From positions 13,146,501 to 13,210,500 of the forward strand of contig NC_061140.1 in NCBI RefSeq assembly GCF_905220365.1: a stretch of DNA of 64,000 nt. Direction: 5' to 3'. This stretch comes from Vanessa cardui. Taxonomy: Eukaryota > Arthropoda > Insecta > Lepidoptera > Nymphalidae. Made by a program: the position numbers and the translations under genes. The stretch's first letter is position 1. Each line of letters begins with the position of its first letter. The notes under the pieces are model-generated. The model was not told the DNA's origin. It did not search any database and worked only from the letters and a program-made list of their open reading frames with translations. Shown here in pieces: positions 1 to 9,635 of this stretch.

Positions 1-1595
1 TCTATGGATAAGACTAAAAGACCAGATATATTGTCAATAGCTACTAAATTCTACGAAGACTTATATTCCAGGAAAAATAACCTAGACGAAACCGATCTCA
101 CTAGTAGCGACGGTGTGCCACCTATCCTAGAAGAAGAAATAATCAAGGCCATTGAAACACAGCAAACAGACAAAGCCCCTGGACCCGACCACATCAGCAA
201 TGAACTACTAATCAACTGTAAGAAAGTTGTTGCACCTATACTAAAAGTTATTTATAACGACATACTACAAACCGAAACAATACCATCTCAGTGGAAGAAT
301 TCCACAATAATACTTCTCCATAAAAAGGGTGATATTAGTCAAATAAATAACTATAGACCTATCAGCCTAATATCCAATATATACAAAGTATTTGCAAAGG
401 TTGTTCTCCGCCGAATAACTAGAACTCTAGACGAGAACCAACCTAGAGAACAAGCCGGATTTAGGGCGGGGTTCTCAACACTAGACCACATACACTTTGT
501 CAGGCAAGTCTTTGAAAAGAATAGAGAATATAATGTACCATTCTATTGTTGCTTCATAGATTACAACAAGGCTTTCGATTCAATTGAACATGAAAGCATC
601 TGGTTAAGCCTAAAAAACCAAGGAGTTGAATATAAATACATAAGAATTCTGAAAAATATATACACAAACAGAACAGCTAAAATAAAGTTAGCAAAACAGG
701 GAAAAGAAATAAAAATTAACAGAGGCGTACGCAAAGGAGACACCCTATCTCCCAAATTATTTACTGCGGTTTTAGAAAACGTCTTTCGTAAAGTTAAATG
801 GGACCACTATGGGTTAAACATAAATGGAGAACAGCTTATCCACCTACGATTTGCTGACGATATAATTATATTCGCTGTATCAAGTGCCCATCTCCAAAAT
901 ATGCTAACGGACCTGGATATAGAAAGCCGCAGAGTTGGTTTAACTATGAATACCTTTAAAACCAAAGTATTGACAAACGCGACCGAAGACCCTATTGTAT
1001 TAAATGGTGAACCCATCGAATATGTAAAAGAGTACACTTACTTAGGCCAACTCATCTCATCAACTAATTCAATGTCAAAAGAAATAGACACAAGAATAGG
1101 TAACGCATGGAAAAGTTATTGGAGACTAAAAGAAGTTATGAAAAATAAAGAAACTAAGATGTTTGTAAAGAAGAAGCTATATAATACCTGTGTGCTGCCA
1201 GTACTCACTTATGGCTGTCAAACTTGGGCACTCACCAAAGCGCAAAATGAAAAAATTAAGCATGCCAAACAGCTATGGAGAGGAGCATGTTGAATGTCAG
1301 GAAAAGTGACAGAATACAAAACAGAACCATTAGAAAGCGCACGAAAGTAGACGACGTAATTACTAGAATTCGGAAACTCAAGTGGAAATGGGCAGGTCAT
1401 ATAATAAGAGGTACTGAGAAATGGAACAAAACTTTGGTTTTCTGGTATCCCAGAAACGCTAAAAGGAAACGCGGAAGACCGTTTCGAAGGTGGGAAGATG
1501 AAATAAAAGCAACAGCTGGGAATACATGGACTAGGACCGCACTAAATAAAATAGAATGGAAAGGAATGGAGGAGGCCTTTGCCAAATTTGGCTAA
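1..1595 (+). pseudogene. RTE-type reverse transcriptase, one frameshift
   Basis: This encodes an RNA-directed DNA polymerase that would copy its own LINE RNA at a nicked target. The first frame (ATG at 4, open upstream) runs to a stop at 1291-1293. It shows the fingers motif NNYRPISL, the catalytic aspartate in FIDYNKAFD (about residue 186 from base 4), GVRKGDTLSP, and the catalytic pair in RFADD (about residues 285-286), followed by the thumb region YLGQLI. The conserved RTE C-terminal region begins with AMERSMLNV and continues through RLKWKWAGHI and GRPFRRW, but it lies in a different forward frame ending at 1595. The frame change falls at about 1265-1275 and is best explained by a one-base indel. 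The protein is therefore broken unless this is a sequence error. No second inactivating change is obvious in the visible part. Confidence 0.85.
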
Positions 1596-1700
1596 CAGAC
1601 TAAGTTGTCGATGTCAAGTCACTAGAGTGATAATTTAAGCAATGTAAAATGTAGCAAAATGTGTCTGAATAAAGGCTTATTTATTTATTTTAATTAAGTA
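1..1700 (+). mobile_element. RTE-clade non-LTR retrotransposon, 3' part, cut by the window edge
   Basis: The segment holds the reverse transcriptase and C-terminal region of an RTE-like LINE. The reading frame is already open at base 1, so the endonuclease domain, if present, lies outside the window. After the stop codon at 1593-1595 there is a short 3' UTR of about 100 bases ending in an AATAAAG signal and a TTAT-repeat tail near 1675-1700. A short 3' UTR with a simple-repeat tail is usual for RTE elements. The clade is assigned by the reverse transcriptase motifs and by the characteristic C-terminal domain, both read by eye. Confidence 0.85.
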
Positions 1701-1854
1701 TTCCTATTCAATACTAAAAACAAATTGAGCTCTTAATTAGTGTAAATTCATCTAATAATTATTTATATGGGTTCCAGCACAAAATTATAGTAAACAAAAT
1801 CCTTTGGAATTATCTGGAAGCTAGTGAAACTTGAAACCGTAAAATTTAAATTTT

Positions 1855-1990
1855 CTCAAGGTATATATAAATGCAAAGCTTACAACGTACAAGTCGCTTT
1901 GAATACTGAAAGATTTAGACGCTGCGATAGCGAGAATCACGGTGGGCGGCTGTTGACCGAAATATCTGGCGAGTGTGCACGGCGCTCGGT
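1855..1990 (+). promoter_or_regulatory. Promoter-like segment A (TATA-like box plus shared leader)
   Basis: A TATA-like stretch (TATATATAA, 1862-1870) lies about 25 bases before a GTACAAGTCGCT block (1887-1898). The following 90 bases, through a TATCTGGCGAG block near 1963, resemble a segment exactly 800 bases downstream (2687 onward). The spacing suits a TATA promoter and a transcribed leader, but no transcript evidence is available. It could instead be a diverged copy of an unknown repeat. Confidence 0.3.
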
Positions 1991-2118
1991 CGGCGGCGCT
2001 GACTGCGCAGCTTCTACCTCCTCGCAGTGTCAGTTCGATTCCGGGCCGTAAAATATTCATACATTCCTTTTCTATACATATGAAACTAAAAAATACACTT
2101 GTATTATATTGATGTTTA

Positions 2119-2360
2119 CGCCTCGTTGATCTAGTGGCGAGTTTGTAAGAATTCGGATCGGCTTCGGGGCTGTTAAATGTTAACGGCTTTTAATTCGATA
2201 ATTTATCGTCGCGAGGATGCTGGATGTTAGCAGGATTTACTCCCCCGAGTCTGGGAGAACACCTAAAGCCGGCAGTTGTAATCGGCAGTCTGAACACTTC
2301 GTAAGTGTCAGTTTAATTGACTTTGAATTGCATATAAGAGTAAAATGATAAAGAATCTGT
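2119..2360 (+). mobile_element. tRNA-derived SINE, degraded
   Basis: The head contains a pol III A-box-like sequence (TGATCTAGTGG, from about 2128). The body (about 2210-2275) includes a CGCGAGGATGCTGGATGTT block and an ACCTAAAGCCGGCAG block that I recognise from a common lepidopteran SINE. The B box has degenerated. The tail near 2330-2360 is A-rich. Recognition is from memory, and the boundaries are approximate. Confidence 0.55.
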
Positions 2361-2649
2361 CAATTACCGTGAACAGTTTGAGACGGTTCGGTTTTAAAAA
2401 ACAACTTAAATACAAAAAATTACATGTATTAAAAAATACTAATATTAAACCGAATGAATAATAATTCTATGATGACATACTTTTATAATGTCTATCATTT
2501 TGTTGCTGCGATTTGATCTTAAGAACTATTTAGACGGTTCAACTCATGTGAACATGGTTCAGTAATCAAGTGCAATATAAATAGAAAAGTTGCAGTAATA
2601 ACGATACCTCATAAGAAATATAAAACCTCTTTTAAAATGCACTACAATG

Positions 2650-2903
2650 TAGGAATATATTAAAATAGAATGCTACAGCCTACAGCGTACAAGTCGCTCT
2701 GAATAATGGAACGGCTTCGAAGCAGCTGCGAGGCCACAATGGCCGCCGACCGAGATATCTAGCGAGCGCGATACCTATTGAGATCTCCCGTGCATCCGAC
2801 GCCGCCCGCCCGCTCGCCCGCGCCGCCCCGCCATCTCAGCCGCCGACGAAACAGATACTTCGGAATTGTACGCTATTGAAGTTTTAAGAATTTTGATTGT
2901 ATT
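2650..2903 (+). promoter_or_regulatory. Promoter-like segment B and GC-rich leader
   Basis: An AT-box (about 2655-2667) precedes a GTACAAGTCGCT block (2687-2698) that is also in segment A. A strongly GC- and CpG-rich stretch (about 2790-2850) follows, containing runs of CCGCCCG type, in an otherwise AT-rich neighbourhood. Downstream comes an ATG with a consensus splice donor 30 bases later. The order of AT-box, GC-rich leader, ATG and donor resembles the 5' end of a host gene. No experimental support is possible here. Confidence 0.3.
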
Positions 2904-2933
2904 ATGGAAACAATGACGAACGCGACAGTTTCG
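2904..2933 (+). CDS. Possible first coding exon, 10 codons
   Basis: An ATG at 2904 opens ten codons (METMTNATVS) that end exactly at a strong donor, TCG|GTAAGAAG, with GT at 2934-2935. The exon would be phase 0. It follows a GC-rich leader-like sequence. So short an ORF can easily arise by chance; the only support is the donor and the context. No matching downstream exon was identified: the exon-like ORF at 34.7 kb needs a different phase at both of its likely acceptors. Confidence 0.2.
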
Positions 2934-3239
2934 GTAAGAAGTATTACTTTGCTTGCATTCGAATGTTTCAATTTCTTATTTGTTTTATTGTCATATTATT
3001 TTTTTTGAATTCCTTGGACTGTGAATAACTATGAATAGTATGAATCATATTCATTTATTTTCACGTTGAGTGCTAAATTAATTTTTCATTGTAATCAGTG
3101 TACTCGTATCATTTCAAAAAAATAGCAGAGGTGGAAAACGCGACATAAGTCTCGAATAAAAATAGTATATCATTTTTTGCATATAAGATATTAAATACAA
3201 TCAATACACTTCATAATATGGAATCGTGAATTCGTGAAT
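2934..3239. other. Non-coding, no recognisable feature
   Basis: AT-rich sequence without coding potential. It would be the start of an intron if the preceding mini-exon is real. A short direct repeat of a GAATTCGTG unit sits at about 3227-3243. Confidence 0.4.
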
Positions 3240-3535
3240 TCGTGCAATCACGTCTGGGTAGGTACCATTTTACATACTTACATACTTGTCAGATGTTGTG
3301 ATCCAGATTGTTGTGTCCTAGTTTGAGGGGTGAGCAGTGAGTTACACTGGCCCAGTGTAACTCCAGACGCAGGGACATGACATCTCAATTTCAAAAATTT
3401 GGTGGCGCATAGGCGATATATGGAATGGTTAATGTTTCTTGCATTATTATTGTCTAGACTTAGTTGACCACTTTCCATCGGGTAACCTTGCAAACTTTCC
3501 CGCCCGCCTTCCTATATCATAAGAAAATCTTAACC
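3240..3535 (+). repeat. Lepidopteran SINE-like interspersed repeat, near full length
   Basis: The landmarks appear in order: CGTCTGGGTAGGTACCA at the start, TTGTTGTGTCCTAGTTTGA, CAGGGACATGACATCTCA, a GGTGGCGCATAGGCGAT block, AATGGTTAATGTTTCTTGCA, GACCACTTTCCATCGGGTAA, and a CGCCCGCCTTCCTAT end before an A-rich tail. The same order recurs at 13.44 kb and, reversed, at 5.2 kb. I know this repeat as very common in butterfly genomes, but I am not sure of its name or whether it is tRNA-derived. Confidence 0.7.
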
Positions 3536-4754
3536 GTAAATAGAAAAATCTTAATAAATAAATGATATAATATAAAATCGATAGATGGGCAAGAAGTTGT
3601 TTACGCTAATGAATAGAGTGGCCTGTAATGGGCCACCTCGCGCCTAATGACTGTGGATTGAAGCGAGCTCTGAGATAAGTCGAGTTAAAATGTCACAATG
3701 CTAACGACGTCGCACAAAGGAAACGAACGCGTAAACACTCTTCAATAAAATATTATTTCGTCTGACGCCGGCCGCCTCTTTGTGCTCACACAATTTTCTC
3801 TTTCGTTTATATTAGGCTGCAGACACTTAGTGTATCTATTCTGATGATATGAGGTCAAACCATATAAAGGCTGCCAGAAGTGTAAACCACCTTCTTATTT
3901 GTTAATTGAATCTTTATGACCGTAACTATACTAGTCTTGGAATAAATATGACGTTACGAGTGCTAGCCTGGGTTCAAATCTCCGATAGAATGATTAAAAA
4001 GTTAAGCGGAAATTGTCAGTGTCTACTCTTACCTGTGTCGAAAAGTAAGCACGTATTCTGTCGTAGTCTAAAACATCAGATTTGCAAGTTTCTGATGTTT
4101 ACAATAGCTTACATTAGGAAGGTAAAAAAATTCGTGCGAATTTAGGAAAAGCGCTTAAATTCAAGGAGCTGAACGAGTCGTCGGCAAACACGCGGTACAA
4201 ACAGAAGTTTAAATTAATGCGAATGTACGACCGGAGCGCGGCTCGGGTCGGAGTTCGCCTTAGCGAAGTTGTGTAAAATATTACATTTATAACTTTACGT
4301 TTTGGTTTGTGATATTTTTAATGAACTCTTATTTTATCTATAAGATACATCTCTGCCAATCAATCAAAAATTTGTCAATCTGTAAAATGTAGTTGATCCA
4401 TTTACAGATTTAATACGCTGTACTCTCTTGCTTTATAATTTCCCGCAATAATTTCATATTAGTTAAGTGAAGGCAAAACGATACACTATACACGATATGT
4501 ATGTTATAACAACACAATTACTTAAGTTAAGAAGGGTTGAGTCGCGACGGAAAATGGAAGGAACATAATATAATTGGACCATTTGAAGTTAAAATACTTT
4601 GACTAAACGTACTAAAATATTTCTAACACATATGTACCAGAGGAAAAAAGGAACTACTGACATTTGGCCGGTTCTTTTCATTCGAACCATTTTCCGACCC
4701 GATGATAGCTTTAGATTTAATTCTTCACTGTGCCGATTGAAAAATGCTTTTATG
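3536..4754. other. Unique-looking non-coding DNA
   Basis: Short ORFs here have no recognisable domain, low-complexity composition and no convincing splice context. A moderately GC-rich patch near 4200-4270 is the only compositional feature. Confidence 0.4.
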
Positions 4755-4790
4755 ATCCTATCTGAATAAAGAATATTTTGATTTTGATTG
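4755..4790 (+). repeat. LINE 3' tail remnant
   Basis: A TGAATAAAGAATATTTTGAT stretch followed by TTTGATTG matches the form of CR1/Jockey-type LINE 3' ends in Lepidoptera. The 21-base core is also found immediately after the LINE tail at 40.38 kb. Only the tail is recognisable. Confidence 0.4.
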
Positions 4791-5174
4791 AATTCGAATT
4801 GCAATTCCTTGGAAAAATTCTGATAGTATTTGCTACTCATATGTCAGTCACGATTTATACCCCATCTGATGTTTTCCCTCCAAATTTATACTTATTATAA
4901 GAAAATTATTCGTTTTTATGCAAAGCGGGTGTTATATTAGGTACATATACGAGGTCTAAGTGGAATTTAATATATCTTTGTGGAACGAAGTTCTTTTACG
5001 CGGCTCACACTTGAGTGAAAAGGCAGAAATTGTCACGTAAGAAAAATACGTTATCCTTTCAAGGCGAACTGTCCTTTTATTTAAATTTCTTTGTAATTGT
5101 TTTATTTCACATGGAATTTTAATTTCTTTTATTAATGGTCAATTAATTTATATGGTATTCTACGACTCTTGTAT

Positions 5175-5420
5175 TTTATTTTACGGTAGGCTAGTAAATA
5201 AGCCACCTGAAGGTAATTAATGTGTGCTGTAATATATGTATATTAACTAGCCCTTGTGCCATCAACCTTGGGAACTTTTCTGCTAGTTATATTGGCTCAC
5301 AAATTCTTAAAAGTGGAATCCGACATTACAAAACTATGCTGAGTTACCTTGGAATTTATAACGGCCGATTGATACCCAGATGGGCTCGCTTAAGACACTG
5401 TGGTAGCCTCAAGTGCATGT
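5175..5420 (-). repeat. SINE-like repeat, minus-strand copy
   Basis: Read on the minus strand this carries the same landmarks as the copy at 3240-3535: a CCCATCTGGGTATC start, TTCCCAAGGTTGATGGCACAA, a TTACCTTCAGGTGGC block and a CTAGCCTACCG end before an A-rich tail at about 5175-5185. The middle is diverged. Forward ORFs through it are not genes. Confidence 0.55.
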
Positions 5421-6139
5421 AAACTACCTCCACAAACATCGTCGTTGCAAAAACCATTAGCCAAGCCTTACACTAATTATGCGATGCTCTCTCCCACGCA
5501 AATAGCTAAGCTAACTGGAGTATGCATTTAATTAAGTCTCTTGCGCTTGTTATTACACTGGCTTAGTTATTCTTCAGACCGCAACACTGAATTATAATTA
5601 AAGTATGTCATTCGAAGTACTCCCTTCGCATCTCACTCGTGAAATCTCGTATACCGACTTGGCGATACGGAATTTTGATGCATTCATTTGCGACTTGGTG
5701 TATTCCTTTAATATGATTATATTAAGCAAAACTATTTCCCGCAATTGTCTAATTGTCAATACGTGTTCTAGTAAACACTAGATACTGTCACATACATAAA
5801 TTAACATACTACATGTTATCCCTTTCGTAGGCTTTTGATCCGTAAATAGCAAGCCAATCGCAGCCTCCGAATTACCCATCCGAGATATGGCTCAGATATT
5901 AATTGTAAACAGGGCATCGTAATCAATTTAAATAGAACAGTCAATCAAAGCTTACTTCAGATCAATAGTTACAAAGGTAATATCACCAAGTTACACCTGA
6001 GTGCTTGATGCCGAATATTAATTCAAACATTTAATGTTCAATGTAAATATGGGATCTCAAAACGACATATTGTTTATATTAATGTATTGTATATATACTC
6101 TTATTAGTTTCAAGTATTGTTAATTCAGTTCTTTAAAAC
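5421..6139. other. Non-coding, nothing recognised
   Basis: AT-rich sequence with no ORF, repeat or structured element that I can support. Confidence 0.4.
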
Positions 6140-6550
6140 TCAAGCCACGTGGTTGACTAGTGTGTACACCGGTTTTCAAAGGTACGCTACTCCGAGGTCC
6201 CGGGTTTGTCTGGCCGAGTTGATGTAGAAAACGTTCAATAGTTTTCTATGTTGTCTTGGGTCTGAGTTTTTGTGGTAACGTCGTTACTTCTAATTTCATC
6301 GTCATCATCATCATCAGCCCGTTTTTGTCCACTGCTGGACATAGGCCTCTCCAAGTGCACGCCACTGTGGTCATTCTCCGGCTACTCGCATCCAGGTCCT
6401 GCCTGTCGCCTTGCGTATATCGTCACTCCACCGTGCCTGAGGACGTCCTACACAACGTTTGCCGAGACACAAACACTTCTGATTTACCATAACACAAGTG
6501 CTTTAGCTACTTACAATGAGATCCAAATAATTCATTTGAAATTGTCTATG
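6140..6550 (+). mobile_element. tRNA-derived SINE split by an RTE insertion
   Basis: The 5' part (6140-6296) contains GTGTACACCGGTTTTC, a degenerate B box at CGAGGTCCCGGGTTTGTCTG, and GTTTTCTATGTTGTCTTGGG followed by GTCGTTACTTCT. The 3' part resumes at about 6475 with ACTTCTGATTTACCATAACA and CAAGTGCTTTAGCTACTTAC. Joined, these follow a SINE consensus that I recognise from Lepidoptera. The interruption is the RTE fragment, flanked by an 11-bp target duplication with one mismatch. Confidence 0.75.
6297..6474 (-). mobile_element. RTE-like LINE 3' end, 5'-truncated, inside a SINE
   Basis: The plus strand begins with a (CAT)n run, which is the 3' tail of a minus-strand insertion. It is followed by the reverse complement of the terminal codons typical of RTE proteins (a GGAGAGGCCTATGTCCAGCA block on the minus strand, in the position of the usual EAYVQQW ending). 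The insertion is flanked by ACTTCTAATTT (6286-6296) and ACTTCTGATTT (6475-6485), a target-site duplication. Only about 180 bases were copied, as in typical 5'-truncated LINE insertions. Confidence 0.75.
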
Positions 6551-6555
6551 TTTAT

Positions 6556-6895
6556 TTAAACTCAAACTCAAATAACTTTATTCAATATAGAAGCATTACA
6601 CTTTCTTTTTCACAATTGAAACACTACCACTTTTGCACACAAGCGTTCCTTAATAATTTTCTTAAATTTGGCAACAGAGGCATTTTGAACGCTTTCTGGG
6701 ATCCTGTCGTAAAACCGTATACATTGCCCCACAAAGGAGTTACTGACTCTATGTAGTCGAGTAACAGGAGTAACAAGTTTGTGTTTGTTCCTTGTACCAA
6801 TGCTATGAGTATCACATTTTCTCATGAAATCATTAAGATTTTTTCGTACATACATAACATTGCAGAATATATATTGAGAAGCAACAGTCAATATC
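6556..6895 (-). pseudogene. CR1/Jockey-like LINE, C-terminal fragment with 3' end
   Basis: The minus-strand frame from 6891 encodes about 93 residues, including ASQYIFCNVMYVRKN, IGTRNKHKLVTPVTRL and GQCIRFYDRIPESVQNA. This matches the usual C-terminal tail of CR1/Jockey-superfamily reverse transcriptases (Y(I/V)..YVRKN, NTRNK, TRL..., YN.LP). The catalytic RT core is missing, so it is a 5'-truncated insertion. The 3' end has a TTGAATAAAG signal and a TTTGAG-repeat tail at about 6556-6585. It lies next to the split SINE. Confidence 0.7.
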
Positions 6896-7332
6896 TTGAT
6901 TTCTCTTATTTATTTAAAAACTATACTCAGGGGCCACTCTTGCTACGGCTTATGCAATTTAAATACTGATTAATGTCCTCCTGCCCATTCTCCCATGACC
7001 ATTCTCAATAGAGACTACAACTGCGCCAATGGCAAATTGGCGCTATGACATGTGACACATACAAGTGTTGAGTACGATGTTTAAAACCACAACTTATACC
7101 TAATATTACATACGAGTATATTCAATCGTTCAAATAAATGAAAGCTCGAGCCTGATGAATTAATTTTAAATTGTAACTTTAATAGGTTTATTTTATGGTA
7201 AATTTAATTGTTTAGCCAATTAGGTAAGGATTGTTATTGGTATGATATTTTAGTACAACGGTGAATTCATTTATCCCTATTGATATTGCTTACAAAGTGT
7301 TTTATTTGAAACTTCAGTACAGAAATGACATT
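6896..7332. other. Non-coding, nothing recognised
   Basis: AT-rich sequence without a supported feature. Confidence 0.35.
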
Positions 7333-7500
7333 TAGGCGGAGCGCACGAAACATTAACGCGAGGCAACAGAAATGAATACAGATAAAAAAAACTCAGCGTT
7401 CGAATATCTAATTTCAATAACTAACATGTACATTGCAGCAGCACTTTGACGCATTAACAAAAAAACGAGTCACTTCGCCATACAGGGAATATTCATTCGC
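7333..7500 (+). other. Duplicated non-coding block, copy A
   Basis: Starts with a GGCGGA motif, then an ATTA and GGCAACAGAA stretch, then TTTGACGCATTAACAAAAA (7445-7463), and ends with ACAGGGAATATTCATTCGC. The same motifs in the same order occur at 8707-8826 with different spacing. It has no ORF, tRNA-like boxes or tail. It may be a conserved regulatory module, a non-coding RNA segment or a fragment of an unknown repeat. Confidence 0.4.
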
Positions 7501-7609
7501 CCATACCACGTATATCATGTGTATTTATAAAGGGTGTATATGTGTAGCTCATAAGCCATAACAATGTTTAAATTTTCGCTATGCATACTTGTAGCTAAAC
7601 GTGTACACT

Positions 7610-7632
7610 ACCCCCCCCCCCGCTACTCCCCC
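7610..7632. repeat. Poly-C tract
   Basis: A run of 11 C (7611-7621) is followed by another C6 block at 7628-7633. It is a low-complexity sequence that could form C-rich or, on the other strand, G-rich secondary structure. Confidence 0.8.
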
Positions 7633-7633
7633 C

Positions 7634-8706
7634 ACTAACCGTTAAGCGAGATATGCAAGTAGCATTTTTGTAGCACCTAAATTGTTTCCATTTGCATATT
7701 TTGCCACAAGCCGGCGCAAAATAGGATTGCATCGAAAATTTACTTTCGCAATATTCCGCTGTAGCAGAAATCCTCTTAAAAATATTAAATTTTTTTGCAG
7801 ACAATATTGCGATACGGCGGGAATGACTGGTGCGCGCCGCTTAGAGACGATACATCACACGGCCGGCTGGCGCGGCCGCTAATGAACCGCGTGTATTGTT
7901 TTACGCGTTACCCACACTCCCGCTCACGTGAAAAAATAAAATAAAGTAACGCCCTACAAATTCCCTACTGCTCGGCTCACGCCTCCATTCTTTTTATGAA
8001 AATTTGCAGGATTTTTTTTCTGTTATAGTAGATAATGTTACGATGTAACGTATCTACATAAATTCTTCAGACTGTTAGCTCATCACCGCTCTCGATAATA
8101 ATTAAAAACACATATTAACAAATGCGCATAAGAGTTCAGTGTTGATTGCATAGCCTGGAAAAGGCCGTGTAATGAAGTAATCAAGTATATTTTGCTTTGA
8201 TTGTAATTATTACTTTTCAAATCGATTGATTTCTAGCTAGGTCGCCTGAGTAGTTCCAGTATCGGGGCAATGGCTATTAAATATTGGAAAATGTTCTTGG
8301 CAGTTTCAAACAGATCAGAATTGATTATAAAACAGTTTTTGTAACTTTGCACGTTATATCTAGTCGAAATAAAAAACCACTTACATTGAACCAGCAGCGA
8401 ATGTGCAAAAAATACAATGTGTGTTCGCGGTTTCACAAATTTTCGTTCGATTTCGTTAATCCGCATTATCTTTCAGTTCGAGAGCGGCGCTCGTTTGAGT
8501 GTAATTGAAAGTATAATTAGTTGTTTGTGAACAATTACGCAAGGTTTATTATTAATTTATTTGACTTTTAGTTAAAACATTAAAGGCCTCTCGCGTATAA
8601 ACGTTGTTAAGCGCGTGTTCTATCCCTTTCTGCCGCCATTGATTCGAAAGAAGAAGACTTAGTATTGTTTGAGTATTCATCAAACAATATTTTAAAGGAA
8701 ACCAAA
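7634..8706. other. Non-coding, nothing recognised
   Basis: Includes a short GC-rich patch at about 7820-7880 with a NotI-type GCGGCCGC. ORFs here are short and overlap on opposite strands. Confidence 0.35.
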
Positions 8707-8826
8707 AGGCGGATGAAGCGCGCGGGATATTACAGGAAGCAACAAAAGTTATAATTAAGTTGTTAGCACTTTTGACGCATTAACAAAAAGACGTTCTGTT
8801 TTGTACTGCAGGGAATCTGTATTCGC
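8707..8826 (+). other. Duplicated non-coding block, copy B
   Basis: Shares with copy A a GGCGGA start, an ATTACAGGAAGCAACAAAA stretch, TTTGACGCATTAACAAAAA (8771-8789, 19 identical bases) and a GCAGGGAATCTGTATTCGC end. The block is shorter than copy A because the middle spacer differs. Confidence 0.4.
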
Positions 8827-9387
8827 TTTTGTAGCTTCACAGTAATGTTCCGCGCACTCCAACTTTGCTTCCAGACCGTACTTAAATTATATATACATAT
8901 GTAATTGTTAACAAAAAATAGAACAATATACCCATTACAAAAATGAGTTACAATTACGTGTACGAAAAAACAACATTTTGTCTTTAAGAAAAGTGTCTCA
9001 TTAGAGGCTTAAATAAAAGTTTTAACATAAAATTTCAGTTACCGTGGATACAAGAGATTTTTGAATGCAGCTTTTCTTAATGTACATCTACACGATAAGT
9101 TTGCATCGTAAGCTACCTTTATAAACATCTAGAGCCGGTGACTGTAACAAGCAGGGCGCTGATAGCAAACCTGATTTACATTTAATCATAATATATTCAT
9201 AGTCCAGGGGCCGGCGACTCTTAACGAGATTTAAGACCGTCCCCGGGCGGTAGTAGCCGGCGAAATTGTATGCCGCTCGATCGTCGCTGCAACCTATTTT
9301 TGCTCGGCTACGGCGACGCTAGGAGGGTTATGATTTAATCAGTACGAACTAATGATGCACTGCGCAAATAGAGATTCACGTGTGTTC
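8827..9387. other. Non-coding with a GC-rich patch
   Basis: The GC-rich patch at about 9205-9310 contains GGCCGGCGACTCTTAACGAG; the core CTCTTAACGAGATTTA also appears at about 36588-36603 next to GGCCGGCGGCGC. No coding potential. Confidence 0.35.
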
Positions 9388-9635
9388 TACAACAACAACA
9401 GCCTGTAAATTTCCCACTGCTGGGCTAAGACTTCCTCTCCCTTTGAGGAGAAGGTTTGGAATATATTCCACCACGCCGTTCCAATGAGGGTTGGTGATTT
9501 TCCTTCAATGCCGAGCACGAGATGAATTATAAACACAAATCAAGCACATGAATATTTAGTAGTGCTTGGCTGGGTTTGAATCTGCAATTATCTGTTAATA
9601 CGCACGCGTTGCAAATACTGGGCTATCTCGGCTCA
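9388..9635 (-). mobile_element. tRNA-derived SINE (Metulj-like), full-length, minus strand
   Basis: On the minus strand it begins with GAGCCGAGATAGCCCAG, a tRNA-like head with A box, followed by a degenerate B box (GATTCAAACCCAGCC) and the body CTCGTGCTCGGCATTGAAGG. The 3' part carries GGAGAGGAAG and CCCAGCAGTGGGAAATTTAC, ending in a (GTT)n tail (9388-9400 on the plus strand). This is the architecture of the Metulj SINEs described in Heliconius; the family name is from memory. Confidence 0.75.

Noticed and set aside
2030..2052. Sequence GTTCGATTCCGGGCC resembling a tRNA B box, possible tRNA gene
   Set aside because: No A box at the right distance and no cloverleaf could be drawn from the upstream 70 bases.
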